A stretch of DNA of 64,000 nucleotides from Rotaria sp. Silwood1. Lineage: Eukaryota > Rotifera > Eurotatoria > Philodinida > Philodinidae. The notes below the pieces were generated by a model. It did no database searches and was not told where the DNA came from. It saw only the letters and a list, made by a program, of their open reading frames with translations. The stretch spans positions 58,854 to 122,853 of the forward strand of contig CAJNOP010000636.1 of NCBI GenBank assembly GCA_905250075.1. Direction: 5' to 3'. Positions 23,002 to 39,130 of this stretch are shown here, one piece after another (the stretch's first letter is position 1; every line of letters starts with the position of its first letter). The position numbers and the translations under genes were made by a program.

Positions 23002-26000
23002 TCAATGTGTTATATTCATATGTGTTATTATAATACAGGCAGCATCACTACGACCTATTTGATTAAGTACATTAATCATACTAACAAGTGATTCTTGTCG
23101 AGCATCCCATAATGTTAATAAATGTTCAGTTGGACTTGTTTTTGTAGCAAAATATTGTAGATAACTTAAATAAGAAATTTTCAAATCAATATAAAATATA
23201 TTTCATTTAAAAAAAAAAAACAAAAATTTTTACTTAATTCCAAGTAAATTACTTGCAAACATACGCCAATCATTTCCTAATGATGTTGGTGGATCAAGTA
23301 TTTCACATAGTTTTTGTCGAATTATTTTTGGTAATCTTTACAAAGAAAAACAAAAAGACATTAATTTAAGATTATAAAACTTTTGCAAAAAAAAAAAAAA
23401 TTACCTAGACATTTTCTCAGAAGATTTTGAAGATTGTCGATGACGTAATGAGATTGTATTCCATCCAGAATTGTTTTGTAACTATAATAGTAATAGATAT
23501 ATATCGAAGAATATTCAATTCAATATTACTATTTAATATAAATATTTTAAAATTTCAATGAAAAAAAAAAAATTATTTTCATACGAAATAAATTTTTTGT
23601 TTTATTATTTATAATAAACTTACATAATGTGTATTAATAATAAAACGTGTATGTAATGTATTTTCAACTATTGTTGGTTGATAAACATCAATATGTATAG
23701 CAAATTGATTCATAAAATTATTTATTTGTAAATTTGGTATAATAAAAATAAAACATGATCGATTAATATGATGTGTCCAAAATGATATAAATGAAATTTC
23801 TTTATAACCAATATTTATTCTTGATATTGTTGATAATTCTAAATCAACATTAATACATATATGATCTTGATAATCATATAAAATAAAATCTTTTGGTTGA
23901 TCACATAAAAAATTTTTCATTGCAAATTCTTCATTTATACATTGTTCAAATGCATCTAATGTTTTATCAAAAAATCGAAGACGTAATGTTGATTGATTAT
24001 AAAAACAAGCCATTTGAAGATATTTTGATGCATGATTATTTATTATTGATTCACCAATTAATGTATATGCACCCATTGTTTCAAACTTAAAAAAAATTTC
24101 AATTTTTGTATTTGAAAAAATTTTTATATTTTCTTACTAAAACAAATGCTTGTTGTTCATTATTAAATTGTAAATAAACAGGTGTTGAAATATTTTCTTG
24201 TCCATATGTTAAAATAGATTTCCAATGAATAATATCATCAGTAAACATTAAATTTAATTTCCATGATGATTCTAATATAGCTGAATGTTGAAATGAAAGT
24301 ACAGCTGGTTTAACTAATGTTATATTTGATGGACCAATAAGTATAATAGGTGATAAACGTGTTTGTTTATTATTTAATATAGGCATAGAATTTTCAAATG
24401 TAAGTAAAGCAATAAATATTAAATGATCTTGATCAAGTAAAACAGCATCTTCAGGTATTGTTAATGATACACCTGTATGTGGTATTTCAAGATAACAACC
24501 TGTATTATTAAGTATTGATACAGTAAAATAACGTAAATCAATATTTTCTGGTAATGATTGTAGAATTTTTTCATAGATATTATTTAAATAATTTTGATTT
24601 AATATTTTTAATGTATTAAATTGTTTATTTAATAATGATTCATTAAAAAAAATTAATTTTTCTTTTTCATTTCCAATATCAGAATTTGTTAATGATATTG
24701 AATTATTATGTGATGTACCAGATTTTGTTGATGTTGTATCTTGTTGTATGGAATAATAAAATGGATATTCATTTTTTTCTATACGACAACTACTACATGT
24801 TGTATTTGATGGAATACATGTTGATAGACCTAGTAAAACAATATTGATTATTTTCTAATTTAACGTAAATAAATAAGAGAGTTGTAGCAGAATGCTAATG
24901 AGAACGAAACTAGAACTTATCGCGTTCAAAAACTTTCAGACTTAGGAGGGAACATTCTTTAGGCCCCGCCCGAGCGAGAGATGTAGGAGAGTGTACACCT
25001 ATCACTAATCAAAAATTTTCAGTTTTCTCCAGCCATAAGAGCCGATTTCAACCTAAATTTTACGCTTTTTTTTGCAAGTTTTCCTTGCATGGGCACTGGT
25101 AACATTTTCAACTGTCCAAAAGCTTTTAAGTTCGATCTCGTTTCATAAGGTAGGTCCCATTAAGGTAGAAAAAATCCCACAATACTAAGTGCCCATAGCT
25201 CTTCTGTCTGGAGTTAGAAGCATTTTACTGAAATTTCAATCTCTAGCATATTACATATCAAAAAATTGAATTATGATATTTCAACCTGAGATTTCGCCTA
25301 TACACTAATCTATAGGTAAGTAGAGTCCACATCAAATTTCAGCTCAAAATAATGTTGCATTCTCGAGCGATTCAAGTACTAAAACTGAATCGAGTATCAT
25401 GGAAAATGTTAGAATTTTCGTATACTTGATACTCAAATATCTCAAGAATGCAACATTATTTTGAGCTGAAATTTTCAATGAATTCTACTTACGTATAGAT
25501 TAGTCTATAGGCGAAAACTCAGGTTGAAATATCATAATTCAATTTTTTGATATGTAACATGCTAGAGGTTGAAATTTTAGTAAAATACTTCTCATTACAG
25601 ACAGAAGAGCTATGGGCACTTAGTATTTTGGAATTTTTTCTACCTTAATGGGATCTGTCTTATGTCAAGAGATTGAACTTAAAAGCTGTTGGACAGTTGA
25701 AAATGTTCTCTCATCAGACCTGATAGATTGTAAAAAGATCTGATTCTTGAGACATGTACTGATAATTAATAAGATATATGAAATCAGATTGATCATTGAC
25801 AAAATATTCATTATTAAAGACATTTAATGAATTAGTTTCAATCAACAGAGAAAGAAAAAAAAAACATTTTCATGTCCTCAGGTAATATTTTGTCAACGGA
25901 TGTGCGTGACCTGAGAAACAACCTGCATTTGTTCATTTCATTTTCTTCTCATTATATATTCCATAGAAAATTGTTTTTTAACAATTGTTCACTTATTGTA

Positions 26001-29000
26001 CAAATTAATACACATGGTACACTGATGACAGACATGTCTTTCTTTTTTTTTCAATTCGTTAATCTATCAAGTGTCCGGCTGCTGCTACTGCTGTGACTAA
26101 CCAACACATACTACAATTATCGCTGTGGTTTTCTTTTCTATTCACACATACATACAGATTGCTATCTGTCAGTTTGATTTCAATTTAAAGCGTAGCAAGA
26201 AAAAGATTTATATTGATTTAAAAATTCAGCTGTTGCCTTACGAACGATAGGAAAAAAAAGTTCGAATATCAATATAAGTGCACAAATGTCACTTTGTTTA
26301 GTCTAGACTCATATAAAAAAAAAACGGAAGAAGAAAAATACAATTGTCTGATATGAAGGTTATATAATCATTTGTCTTCTTCTACCTTTTTTTCTTGTTA
26401 TATGTTGTCGACGACGGCAATATATAATAATAAATAGAATAGCTAGTAAAAGAAACATAAGAGCACCGAAACCAGTCGATGAATAAACGATCACATTGAG
26501 AGCAGAAGTAGATACTTGAGTGCCTGTATCATTAGTACCTATAAACGAAAAAAAAAAAAGAATATAAATTATCTAACAATAATCTTTACTTGAACATGAA
26601 TTTTCTTTACATGAACGACTTTCAATTAAATAATCAAAACATGGTTCTTCTAGACATGTTCGTGTACGTATTGATGTACAATCTGATGATCGACATGTTG
26701 ACCAATTTGTCCAATTTGAATAAATACCTTGAAATAAAAAAAAACAACAACAACAATTAAATATATATATATATGAATATTTTACCATTTAATGATGTTG
26801 ATTGATTTTTATTTAAACAAGGTACAAAACAATCTTGTTCTTGTATTTGTTCATCATGACATAAAAATTGTGTTAAACAAGTTCGAATACGTTGTTGTTT
26901 ACCTATTTGACATGGAATACCAATACAATTTGACCATGATGACCATTGAGAAAAATCAATATCTTTAGAAAAACAAAAAAAATTTAATTATAGAAATCAT
27001 TTTTTTTTGATAAAATATTTCACCTGTTAAAAAATCTGTTTGACAAGGTAAAGAACATTCTCTTTCTTGTATTTGATCTCCATCACAACTAGGTTTATTT
27101 GTTATTGTTGGTGAATTAAGACATGTACGTATTCGTCGTTGACGACCAATACTACATGGTATACCTTTACATTCAGAAAATGTTTGCCATTCTGACCAAC
27201 CACGATCATCTACATATGAAAAAACAAATTTTTCAAAAACATTTGTTTTATATTCTTTATACCATGAACAATTAATTCGGCTGGTTCACTTGAATATGTT
27301 CCAGCTATATTTGTTGCAATACATGTATAATTTCCTGCATCACTTTTTTTAACTTGTGCTATAAGTAAAGAATTTTCATTTGAAAGTATAAAACGACCAT
27401 TACGATTTATTTCAACTGGTTGATTATCTTTCAACCATGTTACCTAAAAAACAAAAAAAGACGATTCGATATTGTTGGAATAGTTTTTGATAGAAACAAG
27501 AGAGAGTTTTGTAGTTTTCAATAGTGAAAAGAGAAGATGGAATCATATGTTATAAGTTCTTCTAAGATGTTTGTTGAAGGTGTTTTTACTGTAATTTATT
27601 TTAAAAAAAAAATCGTAATTTTGCCGATCTTTTATTGGTGATTCGGATGTACACCTTATTATTGAAAATTCATTATAGTCATCTCGCAAGGTAATTTTCC
27701 TCAATTTGTTTAAGTATGAAAGGAGAAGATTGAAACTCTTCCCCCCCCTATTTCAATACTTCAATGTTCTTTTAAGATCGCGTTTCACAAAAACAAAGTG
27801 AATATATATTCTTTTGCATGTTTGTTTGCATTTACAAAAAAATTTCATTTCCTTTTTAATTCAAATTATCACTTTCATTCATTAATGTGTGAAAATGGCA
27901 TAGGACTATTATCTGTCAATTCTCTTTCTCTTCCTCTTATGTTTTAAATAGCAAGCGACACGATATTATTTTTAAAGATTAACAAGCATACTACCTTTTT
28001 TTTTTTTTTTAAAGGTGTCGAGTATCAGTTGGATAATCGATCAAGTGGTTTAAGATATAGATGGACTAATATATACAAATAAGAATCATTTTTTTTTCCT
28101 TGTGTCCTATTAACCTCCATATGTCGTTTTGAAGAACGATAATGATCTATTTATTTGTGAGTGTATAACAACGATCTATAGTAAGCTATTGTTTATTATA
28201 TAATATCTTACTTTTGGATATGGATTACCAGTTGGTGGACGACAACGTAATTCAGTTGATTTATTAATTATACTATCGGTTTTTAATGGTTCCCATTCAA
28301 ATATTTTATCCAAGTCTAAAATAATCAAATATTTATATAGATATGTCAACTAAAGAACATATGTTCAATGAGCGGTAGTTGATTTGACATCTGAGAGAAT
28401 GACTAAAGTCAAACATTAATGGGTTTTCTCCTCTTACTCTATTATTCTCTTTTTTGTTATAGATGTATGTTTAAGTATTATTATTATTATTCTTTCGTTT
28501 GAGTGTCAATCTATATTATAAAAAAAAAACTATATTCTCTTTGTCTTTTTTTGCCGTCAAGGATAACACATAGTAATCATTATATAGTTTGCTTCTTATA
28601 ATGAGCACATATGCATCAATGTAACCTTCATCAATAAATTAGAACATTCGACTTTTTTTTTTGTTCATTCTATTTGATCCGATTAATGGATAAGTTTTCT
28701 TTAATAAGTGTTACTTGAACAAAAAAAAAAAAAAGAAATGTCAACTCGTTCATGTAAAATATTTTACAACCTTGAATAGCTCTCATTTTATCATGTGAAT
28801 TTATGTACACAATCGAACTAATCTTTGTGTATTAACTTGAGAATAAACTGCTAATCTTCATTTTATTGTGATATGAGAATATGTATATATATGTATACTT
28901 ACAAGCTAATTCAATAGTTGCTGTACGAGATTTAAGTGTTCCACCTGTTGCTGACCATGCTTGACAAAAACATTTATATGTATTTGATTCAATTTGTTCT

Positions 29001-29296
29001 GCTTTTAATTGTATTATTGTTATAATAATAATATTACCTTTATCCTATAGATTTATATTTTTATATTTGAGAATTATTTTATATTTTAAAGCAAAAAAAA
29101 CTTACATTTGTTTCAATAGATTTAATATGTTCATGTTCAGGTACCCATTTATTATCACAATTAAAAAATATTTGTCTTGTTCGAATAGCTTTACATTCAA
29201 GTTTAATAGGTAGATTTTCAAATAAAAATGAAGATTTTGGTTCAAGTAAAAATTGTGGTTGTTCTATAAATGGTTGCATCTCATCTAAAACAACTT
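23002..29296 (-). CDS. UNC5: UNC5-type netrin receptor (signal-peptide exon not found)
   Basis: Thirteen exons join in phase: 29296-29106, 29044-28903, 28315-28212, 27443-27263, 27209-27024, 26962-26786, 26727-26590, 26538-26386, 24829-24138, 24085-23624, 23481-23405, 23335-23234, 23164-23002, for 921 residues. In order: Ig1, Ig2 (ELRCRPPTGNPYPK, DAGNYTCIATN), three thrombospondin type-1 repeats each with W..W and CxxxxC spacing (DFSQWSSWSNC is one), one membrane helix (GALMFLLLAILFIIIY) followed by CRRR, a ZU5 domain (GCYLEIPHTGVSLTIPEDAV), a UPA domain (MGAYTLIGES), and a C-terminal death domain (YLQYFATKTSPTEHLLTLWD). This is exactly the UNC5 order, a receptor that steers cell and axon migration from netrin. 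Vertebrate members have two TSP1 repeats, not three. The first exon begins mid-codon, so a 5' exon with the signal peptide is missing upstream. A fold-back element lies in the TM-ZU5 intron. Confidence 0.93.
25101..25707. repeat. Fold-back element in a UNC5 intron
   Basis: Left arm 25101-25400 (starting AACATTTTCAACTGTCC) recurs inverted at 25417-25707, about 90% identical by eye, with almost no loop. Shared segments include TCTATAGG and TTTGAGCTGAAA. It lies in the 1.5-kb intron between the membrane and ZU5 exons. Confidence 0.8.
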
Positions 29297-32200
29297 CTAA
29301 GACAGACACACTGCCGTTTATGTATGAATGTATACGAACACACATACTCATGCTCATTCTCTTTCTCTCATAGAGAAAGAAGAAGAAGAAAAAAAAAAAG
29401 AACCACGACAATCTTTCTCTCTTCCTTTGATGATACATCACATAGGGAATATATAATATTTAATTTTCAAGTAGTTCTTAAAAAAACAACAACAACATAC
29501 ATTTACCTGTTCAATATATTAATCATATTACATTTATACATATATCGATGTTCATGATCTATCATTGTCAAAAGCACACACACCCTATCCAAGTATATTA
29601 TAGATTACAATTGACTATGTGTTGTCTGCTATTTATAATGAACATAAGCAAAAGTGAATAATTAAGTCTAAGTTTGAGATATTAAACAGAGATGCCATGC
29701 CAGTTATGTTTATATGCTTATTTGATTCTTTTTTCTCTTCTATTTTTTACCGACAATTTCATGATCGATCTATATCTATGACGACTTCAATGAACAACAA
29801 CAAAAAAAAAAGAACTCTTAAGATAGCGCTATCTTAATTAAAGTAAAATTTATAGAAAGAAAAAAACAATTATTCGTCAATGGGTTATATAGTTATGATC
29901 TATTATTAACAAAAGATGCCCTATAACAACAATACTATTATATAGTCAAGTATAAGACTGTTTGAATAGAAAATATAGAAAACGGCATATATTGCTTCCT
30001 TAATACAAGGTCGTTTTGGATCATCACACATATCCTTTCCTTCTTATTTTACTTGCCGTTTAAAGATTCACTCCTACTCTTTCAATTCATCTGCATCAAT
30101 GATCGTCAATCATTATCGTACACGCAACATCATAATCAACATATATACAAGGGCATACGAACAATTAACATGAAGATAGATAGATGAACTTGGTTATTAA
30201 AATAATGGACCTTACAATAAATTAACTATCAGACATAGTTACATGATGTTTTTTTTTAGGAGTGGATGTTTTCCGGTTTTCTCTTGTAATATATGCTTAT
30301 TGCAAACAAAAATTAAATATACAATCTAACTCTTGTTTGATAACATAATATTATAAATGAAGAATAAGAAAACACATATATATAAAAACAAAAAAAAAAA
30401 AAAGAAGAAGATAAGATTTCTTTGCTTACCTGTAAAACATCATCATGCTTTTCATAACGGCATGCATGCAAGTGTTAATCATCTAGACTTTGTTTCTCAC
30501 CTGCATAACATACTAGAGATGAAATTTCTTTCTTTTTTCCTCTCTACGTGCTTCTTTTTTTCAACGGATTTTTTTTATGACACGCATGTCAATCAAATAG
30601 AAAGATTTGAACATGCAAAAGCAATGCCAACTCAATTCTAACTAAAAAGATGTGCTCATCGACTCATCGGACACGATCATCTCTTATGTACTATTTAAGT
30701 AAGTATATGCACTTCGATTACATTTCTTATACATATTATAATATGTGGTACCAATAATAATGAAAAAAAAAGAAGAAGAAGAAGGAAAGAGAGTATTCAT
30801 ACAAAATAGATTAGTACAGACAGACAAATTGACGTAATCGAGAACAGTCAAGTGACATGTCTCTTGGTTTTTCTTCAAAGAAAAAAAAACACAACTGCTA
30901 CTATTTTCTTTTTATTCACAAGTCTGTTGTTTTTTTTTTTATTGTTTTAGATAACAATTCGATATGTAATAGTTTACATAAAACAATCAACTAATCTATT
31001 TTCATACTTATAAAAAAAAAAATGATAAATATTAGGATGTAAATCGTGCAATGTTCTTCCTTTTTTACGTAATAATAATCATAGGAACAACAATTGATGC
31101 AAAAAAAAAAGAAAAGGATATTAAATATTAAAGAAAAATTGATCAGTAGGTGGTGAATTCTAGCGTTAATTTATCTCTTTCTCATCAACATAGTTACATC
31201 ATTCACCTGTTTTATATTCGACAAGATATCAAAAAAAAAAAGAAAATAAAGAATGATATGAGAACTTGTTCAGCTGTTGAGTATATGTATTGTTAAATAA
31301 GATTATATTCTTTACTACTTGACTTAGTTAGAGAGACAAAACACACGATGTATAGTTAATGTTATGCATGTTGAAGGAAGCAACTGAGATTATTGTCTAA
31401 TTGAGTGAAGAAGAAGAAAAAAAAAAGCAAAAGAGAGAGCAACAGAAGGATGATATACCATATGCATACAACAGCCGTTTTGCTCAGTATGATATAATTA
31501 ACTAACTTTGAATAACGATGATCCTATTTATACATTTATTGTTTTGAAAATATTCAACATGATTATTGTGGTACACACAAAAAAAAAACAAAGATATAGC
31601 ATCTTATCGTTGATATATTTATATTACTTCCATCGAGACATAACTTATAACTAAATAAATTCATTGAAAGGAAAAAACCAGCAATCAATTGATGTTAAAG
31701 GACGTCGAGACGAGTTGATGCACAACAACAAATCATCATCATCATCATTAGTTGCATTTAACCCTTTTCCTTTATGCAAAAGCTATAAGTAGCTTAGATA
31801 TGTGAACGTGATTCAGAATTGTTATTACAATCGAGATAAGAATGCTGAATAAATGAACGTTCTATACTAATGTTTATGCAAGAAAATATTCGTCGAGACA
31901 TAAAGTTAAGAGATTAGTATAATATGTGGCAATATGATCTGATAGAAAAAAAAATACTTGACGAAAGAAGTCATATATATATGAACAAAAAAAAAACGTA
32001 AGGTACAAATATAATTGACATTATTGAGTATGTTGTTCTTTGATTTATCTATCAATCTTGAACTCATATTCATCACACGTCTCTTTTACTTTTTTTGCTT
32101 AAGGCTTAATGAATCAGTTATATGTATATTTGCAATGAACAGATGACGATATTCGCGATGTTTTATATATATAAACAATTTATCACATAAAGAAAAGTTA

Positions 32201-33940
32201 ACTGATAAATTACAATGGTCATTTTTTTTTGTTCACATGTATAAAAAAAAAAAAGAAAAAGAGACTTGAACCTTCCGGATGTGTCATCTTAACGTTGACT
32301 TTCTTGAAATTGAATATAATATACGTATATAAAATGAAAAAAAAAACTAAATCAATGATGTAATCTGAAAGAGAAAAAAAAAATCTTTCTTCTAAATTAC
32401 ATCATAACTAACTAATGCTTGAATGATAGCTGAAACATTATTAAAAAGGTCACACTATATATTAATAGATAATTATATTGATGGCAATTGTTGTATTTGA
32501 CCATATCTTCATTTTATTCGAAGATCAATCAAAAATATTAGTTTTTTGATACGTTTGCAATCGATTAAAAAAAAGAAGACAAATAGATAAAAATTTTGTT
32601 TCATATATTTTATTGTTAAATGAACAATTAATCTTAATTTCCCTTAACAACTATACATTTGTATGTGAGATATTGATCGATAGGAAATTTGAAACTTGAG
32701 AGAAACAGGTGTAAAAATAATCATAGAAATAGATAACGATTGTTTTACAAGGTCATTAACAAGATGTATAAATAAATAAATATATATATTATTTTTATAA
32801 TAAGCAAAGAATACTCACAATGAGATAATCTCATGAATATAACATTTGCATTACATCAAAACAAAAGGAAATCAACTCATACTCTCAGTCTATTGATCAA
32901 ACTAAATAGAATGTCTCCAAAGCGGAAGACATACTCTAATTACTATGCAGTCGCATCATTTATAGAATTGTTAAACAATAGAAATTTTTTGAGATTGAAA
33001 ACGGATGTATATAATGGAATTAAATTATTTCATCGGTCAATTACGTCCTTTTCTTTTTTTTTAAATCTTAAAAAAAAAAAAAAGAAGATGATCAATGATA
33101 TCAACATGGTATTATCTTATTCGAGAATAAAGAATATTCTATTACCTACACGAACATCTTACAAATGACTAGGTAATGATTGTTTTATTTTGTTCTTATC
33201 TAATTTGAGTCGCCTGATAAAATAAGTCAATATAAGAGGAGAGGTGTGTTTAAAAGGACAACCAAAAACTAAAGAAATAGTACTTTGTTCGTGAAATAAA
33301 CTAAATAAAACAGGTAACAAACAAAAAGAAAAAAAGTTTAAGGTTAAAAAAATAAGTTAGTACTAGGTACTTTCCATGACCTATTTTAGTTATTAAAATT
33401 TCGAATAATTATTAACAAAATATTCATTTAGGAAAACATTGATATAAAATATTCTATGATTGAGATGATAGTGAAAATTTTATTAGTAATATAGAAATTT
33501 TTTTTTTTGTATTCTTAAAAGAAATTTTATATTTTTCAATAGTACATTAAGTTTAAGTCTATAAACATTTTCATTTATTGACTTTGGAATAATGAAAACT
33601 ATATACAAACATTAGAAGTTTTATATTTCTATTTTTTTTTTTTTGATTTTATATAAAATAAATAACTAAAACGTCATATGTATTATCTTGTAGAAATTAA
33701 TTGCGTAGTAAACAATTTCTTTTTAATAAATGACTATTATATGTAAATATCTTGAGAAAGAATATTAGAATGACATATTGCGCTTATTGATATCATCCTT
33801 GGACTTAGGTCATATGGGTTCTTTTTTCTCTTTTGTTTTATGGAGAATCTTTTTTTTTTTTCTTTATCAGCTGTATATTATATAAATATATGATTTTTCT
33901 TTATAGAAGCAGTATCTTGAAATTGAAATAAAATAAAACA
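29297..33940. other. 4.6-kb AT-rich stretch between UNC5 and HPD
   Basis: The genes diverge from here. The missing UNC5 signal-peptide exon and both promoters should lie within. The DNA is AT-rich with many A and T runs of 8-13 bases. No coding segment or repeat family was recognised. Confidence 0.5.
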
Positions 33941-35793
<1,853 letters not shown>

Positions 35794-36308
35794 ATTGTTC
35801 TATTTTATTTTTTATTTTTAAATAAATATCGACTATTCTTGATTAAAAAATATAAAATAATAATATACTTGTCTATTTTTTGTTTTGTATTCAATTCATA
35901 GTATGACATAAAAGCCTTCGAGACAAAGTAATTATATCTACTATTTTTACTCTTTGCTTCAGTCGAGATCTACATATAAGTAGATTGTAATAGAAAAGAA
36001 TATAAACAAAACAAAACTATGTCTTTGAAGAATAATAGACATAGAGATGAAACAAAATAGAATTGTATATATGTGTTTTTCCATTGGTGTATAGTATAAA
36101 GTTGTTATCATACAATTCAATTAATTAATTAAAATTATAGCAAAATAAATGAAGAGTAAAGTTTTTATTAAAAATGTTCTACAGAAAAACCATTGATCTT
36201 GAATAGAATATAACACTAAAATACGCAATGACAACAAAAAATACATTAATTTTTGTAAAGCGAGATTATCTTAATAATAATATTTAAAATACAATAGTTC
36301 AATAATGT
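35794..36308. other. Short convergent intergenic spacer
   Basis: Between HPD (+) and the first Ly6-like gene (-), so it should contain both 3' ends. AATAAA occurs at 35821-35826. No other feature is seen. Confidence 0.5.
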
Positions 36309-36804
36309 TTATATATGAATCAAAAATAAGGTGCCAATAATCATAAGAAATCCACCGAGTGTCATTTTTGGTATTATTGCTGAATTACATAAATCATTTT
36401 CACAGCATACATTAGCCATTATTGAATTAGCATTGACCTATTGTAAAGAAAAATAAAATAATTATTCTATTGTTGTTTTCTTTTTTTTTATTATTATTTC
36501 ATTCAAAAAATAGATCGTACTTGAACATTACATCGTTCTTTAGCACAACCACGACTAACACCACCTGGAAATGCTGCTTTATAACATTTATTTTCATCAC
36601 CAGTACATTTTTTTATTGTATTAGACAATTGTGGACAATTGCTAGAACAAATATCATGTGAATAACATTGAAGAGCTGAGAGACAAAAAACATAATTAAT
36701 AATATGAAATATTCAAAATTGAAAACAAATAAAAGGAAATTACCTTCATTGAACGTAATACAACCAACAAGAAGAATAATAGCAATAATAATGATTAATT
36801 TCAT
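36309..36804 (-). CDS. Ly6/uPAR-like small secreted or GPI-anchored protein, copy A
   Basis: Three exons (36804-36744, 36675-36521, 36437-36309) give 114 residues: signal peptide MKLIIIIAIILLVGC, a single cysteine-rich domain opening LQCYSH and closing with the Ly6-type VCCENDLCN, then a hydrophobic tail (LGGFLMIIGTLFLI) typical of GPI attachment. Ten cysteines fall in the domain. These proteins usually act at the cell surface as modulators of receptors or channels; no specific partner can be named. Its neighbour at 37492-38029 is a paralogue in the same orientation, so they arose by tandem duplication. The ORFs are short and would be missed without splicing. Confidence 0.85.
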
Positions 36805-37491
36805 ATTGAAGATTCTTGTCTTTCGCTGTTGTTATCTAAGAGAAAAAAAGATGTGTAAATGCGTACAAATCATAGTGGGGGTGCTGTTCTATTTCTATTT
36901 TTTCTCCGTCATAGAAAGAAATAAGAGAGAGAGATCCTTGTGAAACATGTCTATTTTTATCTTTTTCTTTCTTTGGGCCCTAAGTTTCGTGCTTAGTTTC
37001 TAGGCATACACCATCGACTAGTACTGATATTATGGTCCAATCTATTGTTTCCTAAGTGATGGCGAAGGAAAAAAAAATGAAAGTAATTGATGTGTGAGTC
37101 TGAAGCAAAAACAGAAGACAACTAAAAGAAATAAAGAAGATGTAGAAGAAGTTTCATCGTTCGACAATATGAATAGTGTTGAATATAGAATTGGATCTGT
37201 TCTTTTTCTTTTTTCTTCCGTCTGATTAAAACTAACAGCAATCGAGAAATAAATACTAACGCTTTTATCATCTAACTTGTTCATCAACGAATTGCATGTG
37301 CTTTACTAAATATGCAAATATTCATCTAATCATCAAACATTGTTTCATACACAAATACCAACAAAAAAAAATCATTTATCTTAGCTTTTCTTTTTATTAT
37401 AATAATAAAATGTAACATGATAGAAATACAAAAAAAAAAAAACACAAGGAAAATAAATAATTATATACAATGTTATTTATCATTAAAGACA

Positions 37492-38029
37492 TCATACATA
37501 AATAAAAGCAATTAAGCTACTGAATATAATAAATATTCTTGTTGTTTTCATTTGAATAGCCGAATTACAAAGATCATTTGAACAACATACATTAGCAGTA
37601 TTAAAACTGTCTAAATTTATTTGTACATTACAACGATCATCACCTTCATAAATAAAGAATATAATGATATCACGAAGAAAAAAAATTAACAATATTATTC
37701 TTAAAACTTACCACAGCCACGTATTGTACCGGCTAGTGAAGTCAATTTCTGAAGCCAAAAAAAACAAAATTCTATTTATCAAAAAAATTCTTTTTTAGAA
37801 ATTTTTCTTTCATACCCAACATTTATTAAAATTTGATTTACATTGAACTATACTTGATGATAATGTTGGACATTGATTTAAACAATATCCATGTTGATAA
37901 CATCTAAGACCTAATATAATAATAAATTAAGCTATTATATTTATTGAACAAATTTATTTTACCTTGACCCAATTCTATACATAAAATTGTAATAAAAAAA
38001 ATAACTATGATCATTGTTTGAATCTTCAT
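37492..38029 (-). CDS. Ly6/uPAR-like small secreted or GPI-anchored protein, copy B
   Basis: Four exons (38029-37963, 37910-37816, 37748-37712, 37643-37492) give 116 residues with the same plan as copy A: signal peptide (MKIQTMIIVIFFITILC), LRCYQHGYC opening, CNVQ in the middle, VCCSNDLCNSA closing, and a hydrophobic tail (IFIIFSSLIAFIYV). The cysteine positions of copies A and B correspond. Copy B has two extra introns inside the region that is one exon in copy A, and lacks A's intron after CNVQ, so intron positions differ. The start is the ATG that begins the signal peptide; an upstream in-frame extension has no signal-like features. Confidence 0.85.
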
Positions 38030-39130
38030 TGTAAAGAATAATAATGTTGATCTAGAACGACAATAAAATGTCATCACTTTTAAAATATCAATCACTTCCT
38101 AACGGATGAATAAAAGAGAAAGAATATGCTTATAAAACAAAAAAAAAGAAAATGTCATGATGAAAGAATATCGAAAGAGAAAGCAAGCGCATGAATCCCA
38201 TATTATATGTTTCGAATAAAAAAAAAGAAAAAAGGAGATTATATGAATACATATAGAAAAGATTTATATTCGTTGGATTAATAAAACTTTATAGTACTTT
38301 TTTTAATCGTATAGTTAATAGAGTTTTTGACTTAAGTATAGAAAATTATAATGAAAAGTCATAAGGTTAACGAGCTAACCTTGACATAAGTAGTTTTTAG
38401 ATCATTAAATGCAAATGTTTAATATTTACAAAAAAATAGAAAGAATGTAATACTCTTAATCTTTGTTTGAAATATTTTTTTGTTTTTGTTACTAATCTCT
38501 ATCTATTAATAAGTTTATCAAGCATTTTTATATTAAATTCGAATTCAGACAGTATATCTCAATATTATAGGAACAGTGTGTCTTTCCATTGAAAGATAAT
38601 ACTGAGCTCTTTTTTTTTTTTACTTTCTTCAATCGTTTGATATAAGGTCATACATATAATTTAATATTCTTTTCTCTATTCTATACTTTTGTTAATTTAA
38701 ATAAAGATTTGAACATAAATATTGTTGTCTTTTATGAATTTTCATAAGATGAAATGTCTCATTTCTTATCACTATGTCAAATAAATAATCTCAAGATTGA
38801 TATATCGATTCACATTCTCTATTCAAGTATGTCTCGAGATTTCCAATAATTGAAAGAAGTTGACTATAAGATGTTTTTTTTTTTTTTTGAAATTTCGGAA
38901 AAAACATTTTGCGTGTTTTTTATTGAAAACTGACTGATCAAAAAATAATTTCCGGAATTCTATTTCAAGACAAAAGAAAATAATAATATCTAAAGTAACC
39001 AGATATTTATCATCAACATCAGATTTCACATTAAATGATATTATTTTTATTCAAATCTGACAAACAAAGAATTTTTTCCACCCCGGAAGAAAATAACAAT
39101 TGAAGTATTGATTAACTAAGTACTCTATTT
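38030..39130. other. Intergenic, ends at the assembly gap
   Basis: AT-rich DNA with poly-A/T runs. The 5' exons of the methyltransferase-like gene may begin here or in the gap; none was recognised. Confidence 0.45.

Noticed and set aside
31045-31110. Signal-peptide-like plus-strand stretch (MFFLFYVIIIIIGTTIDA)
   Set aside because: Wrong strand for the missing UNC5 exon and followed by a poly-A tract and stop; no downstream plus-strand exons.
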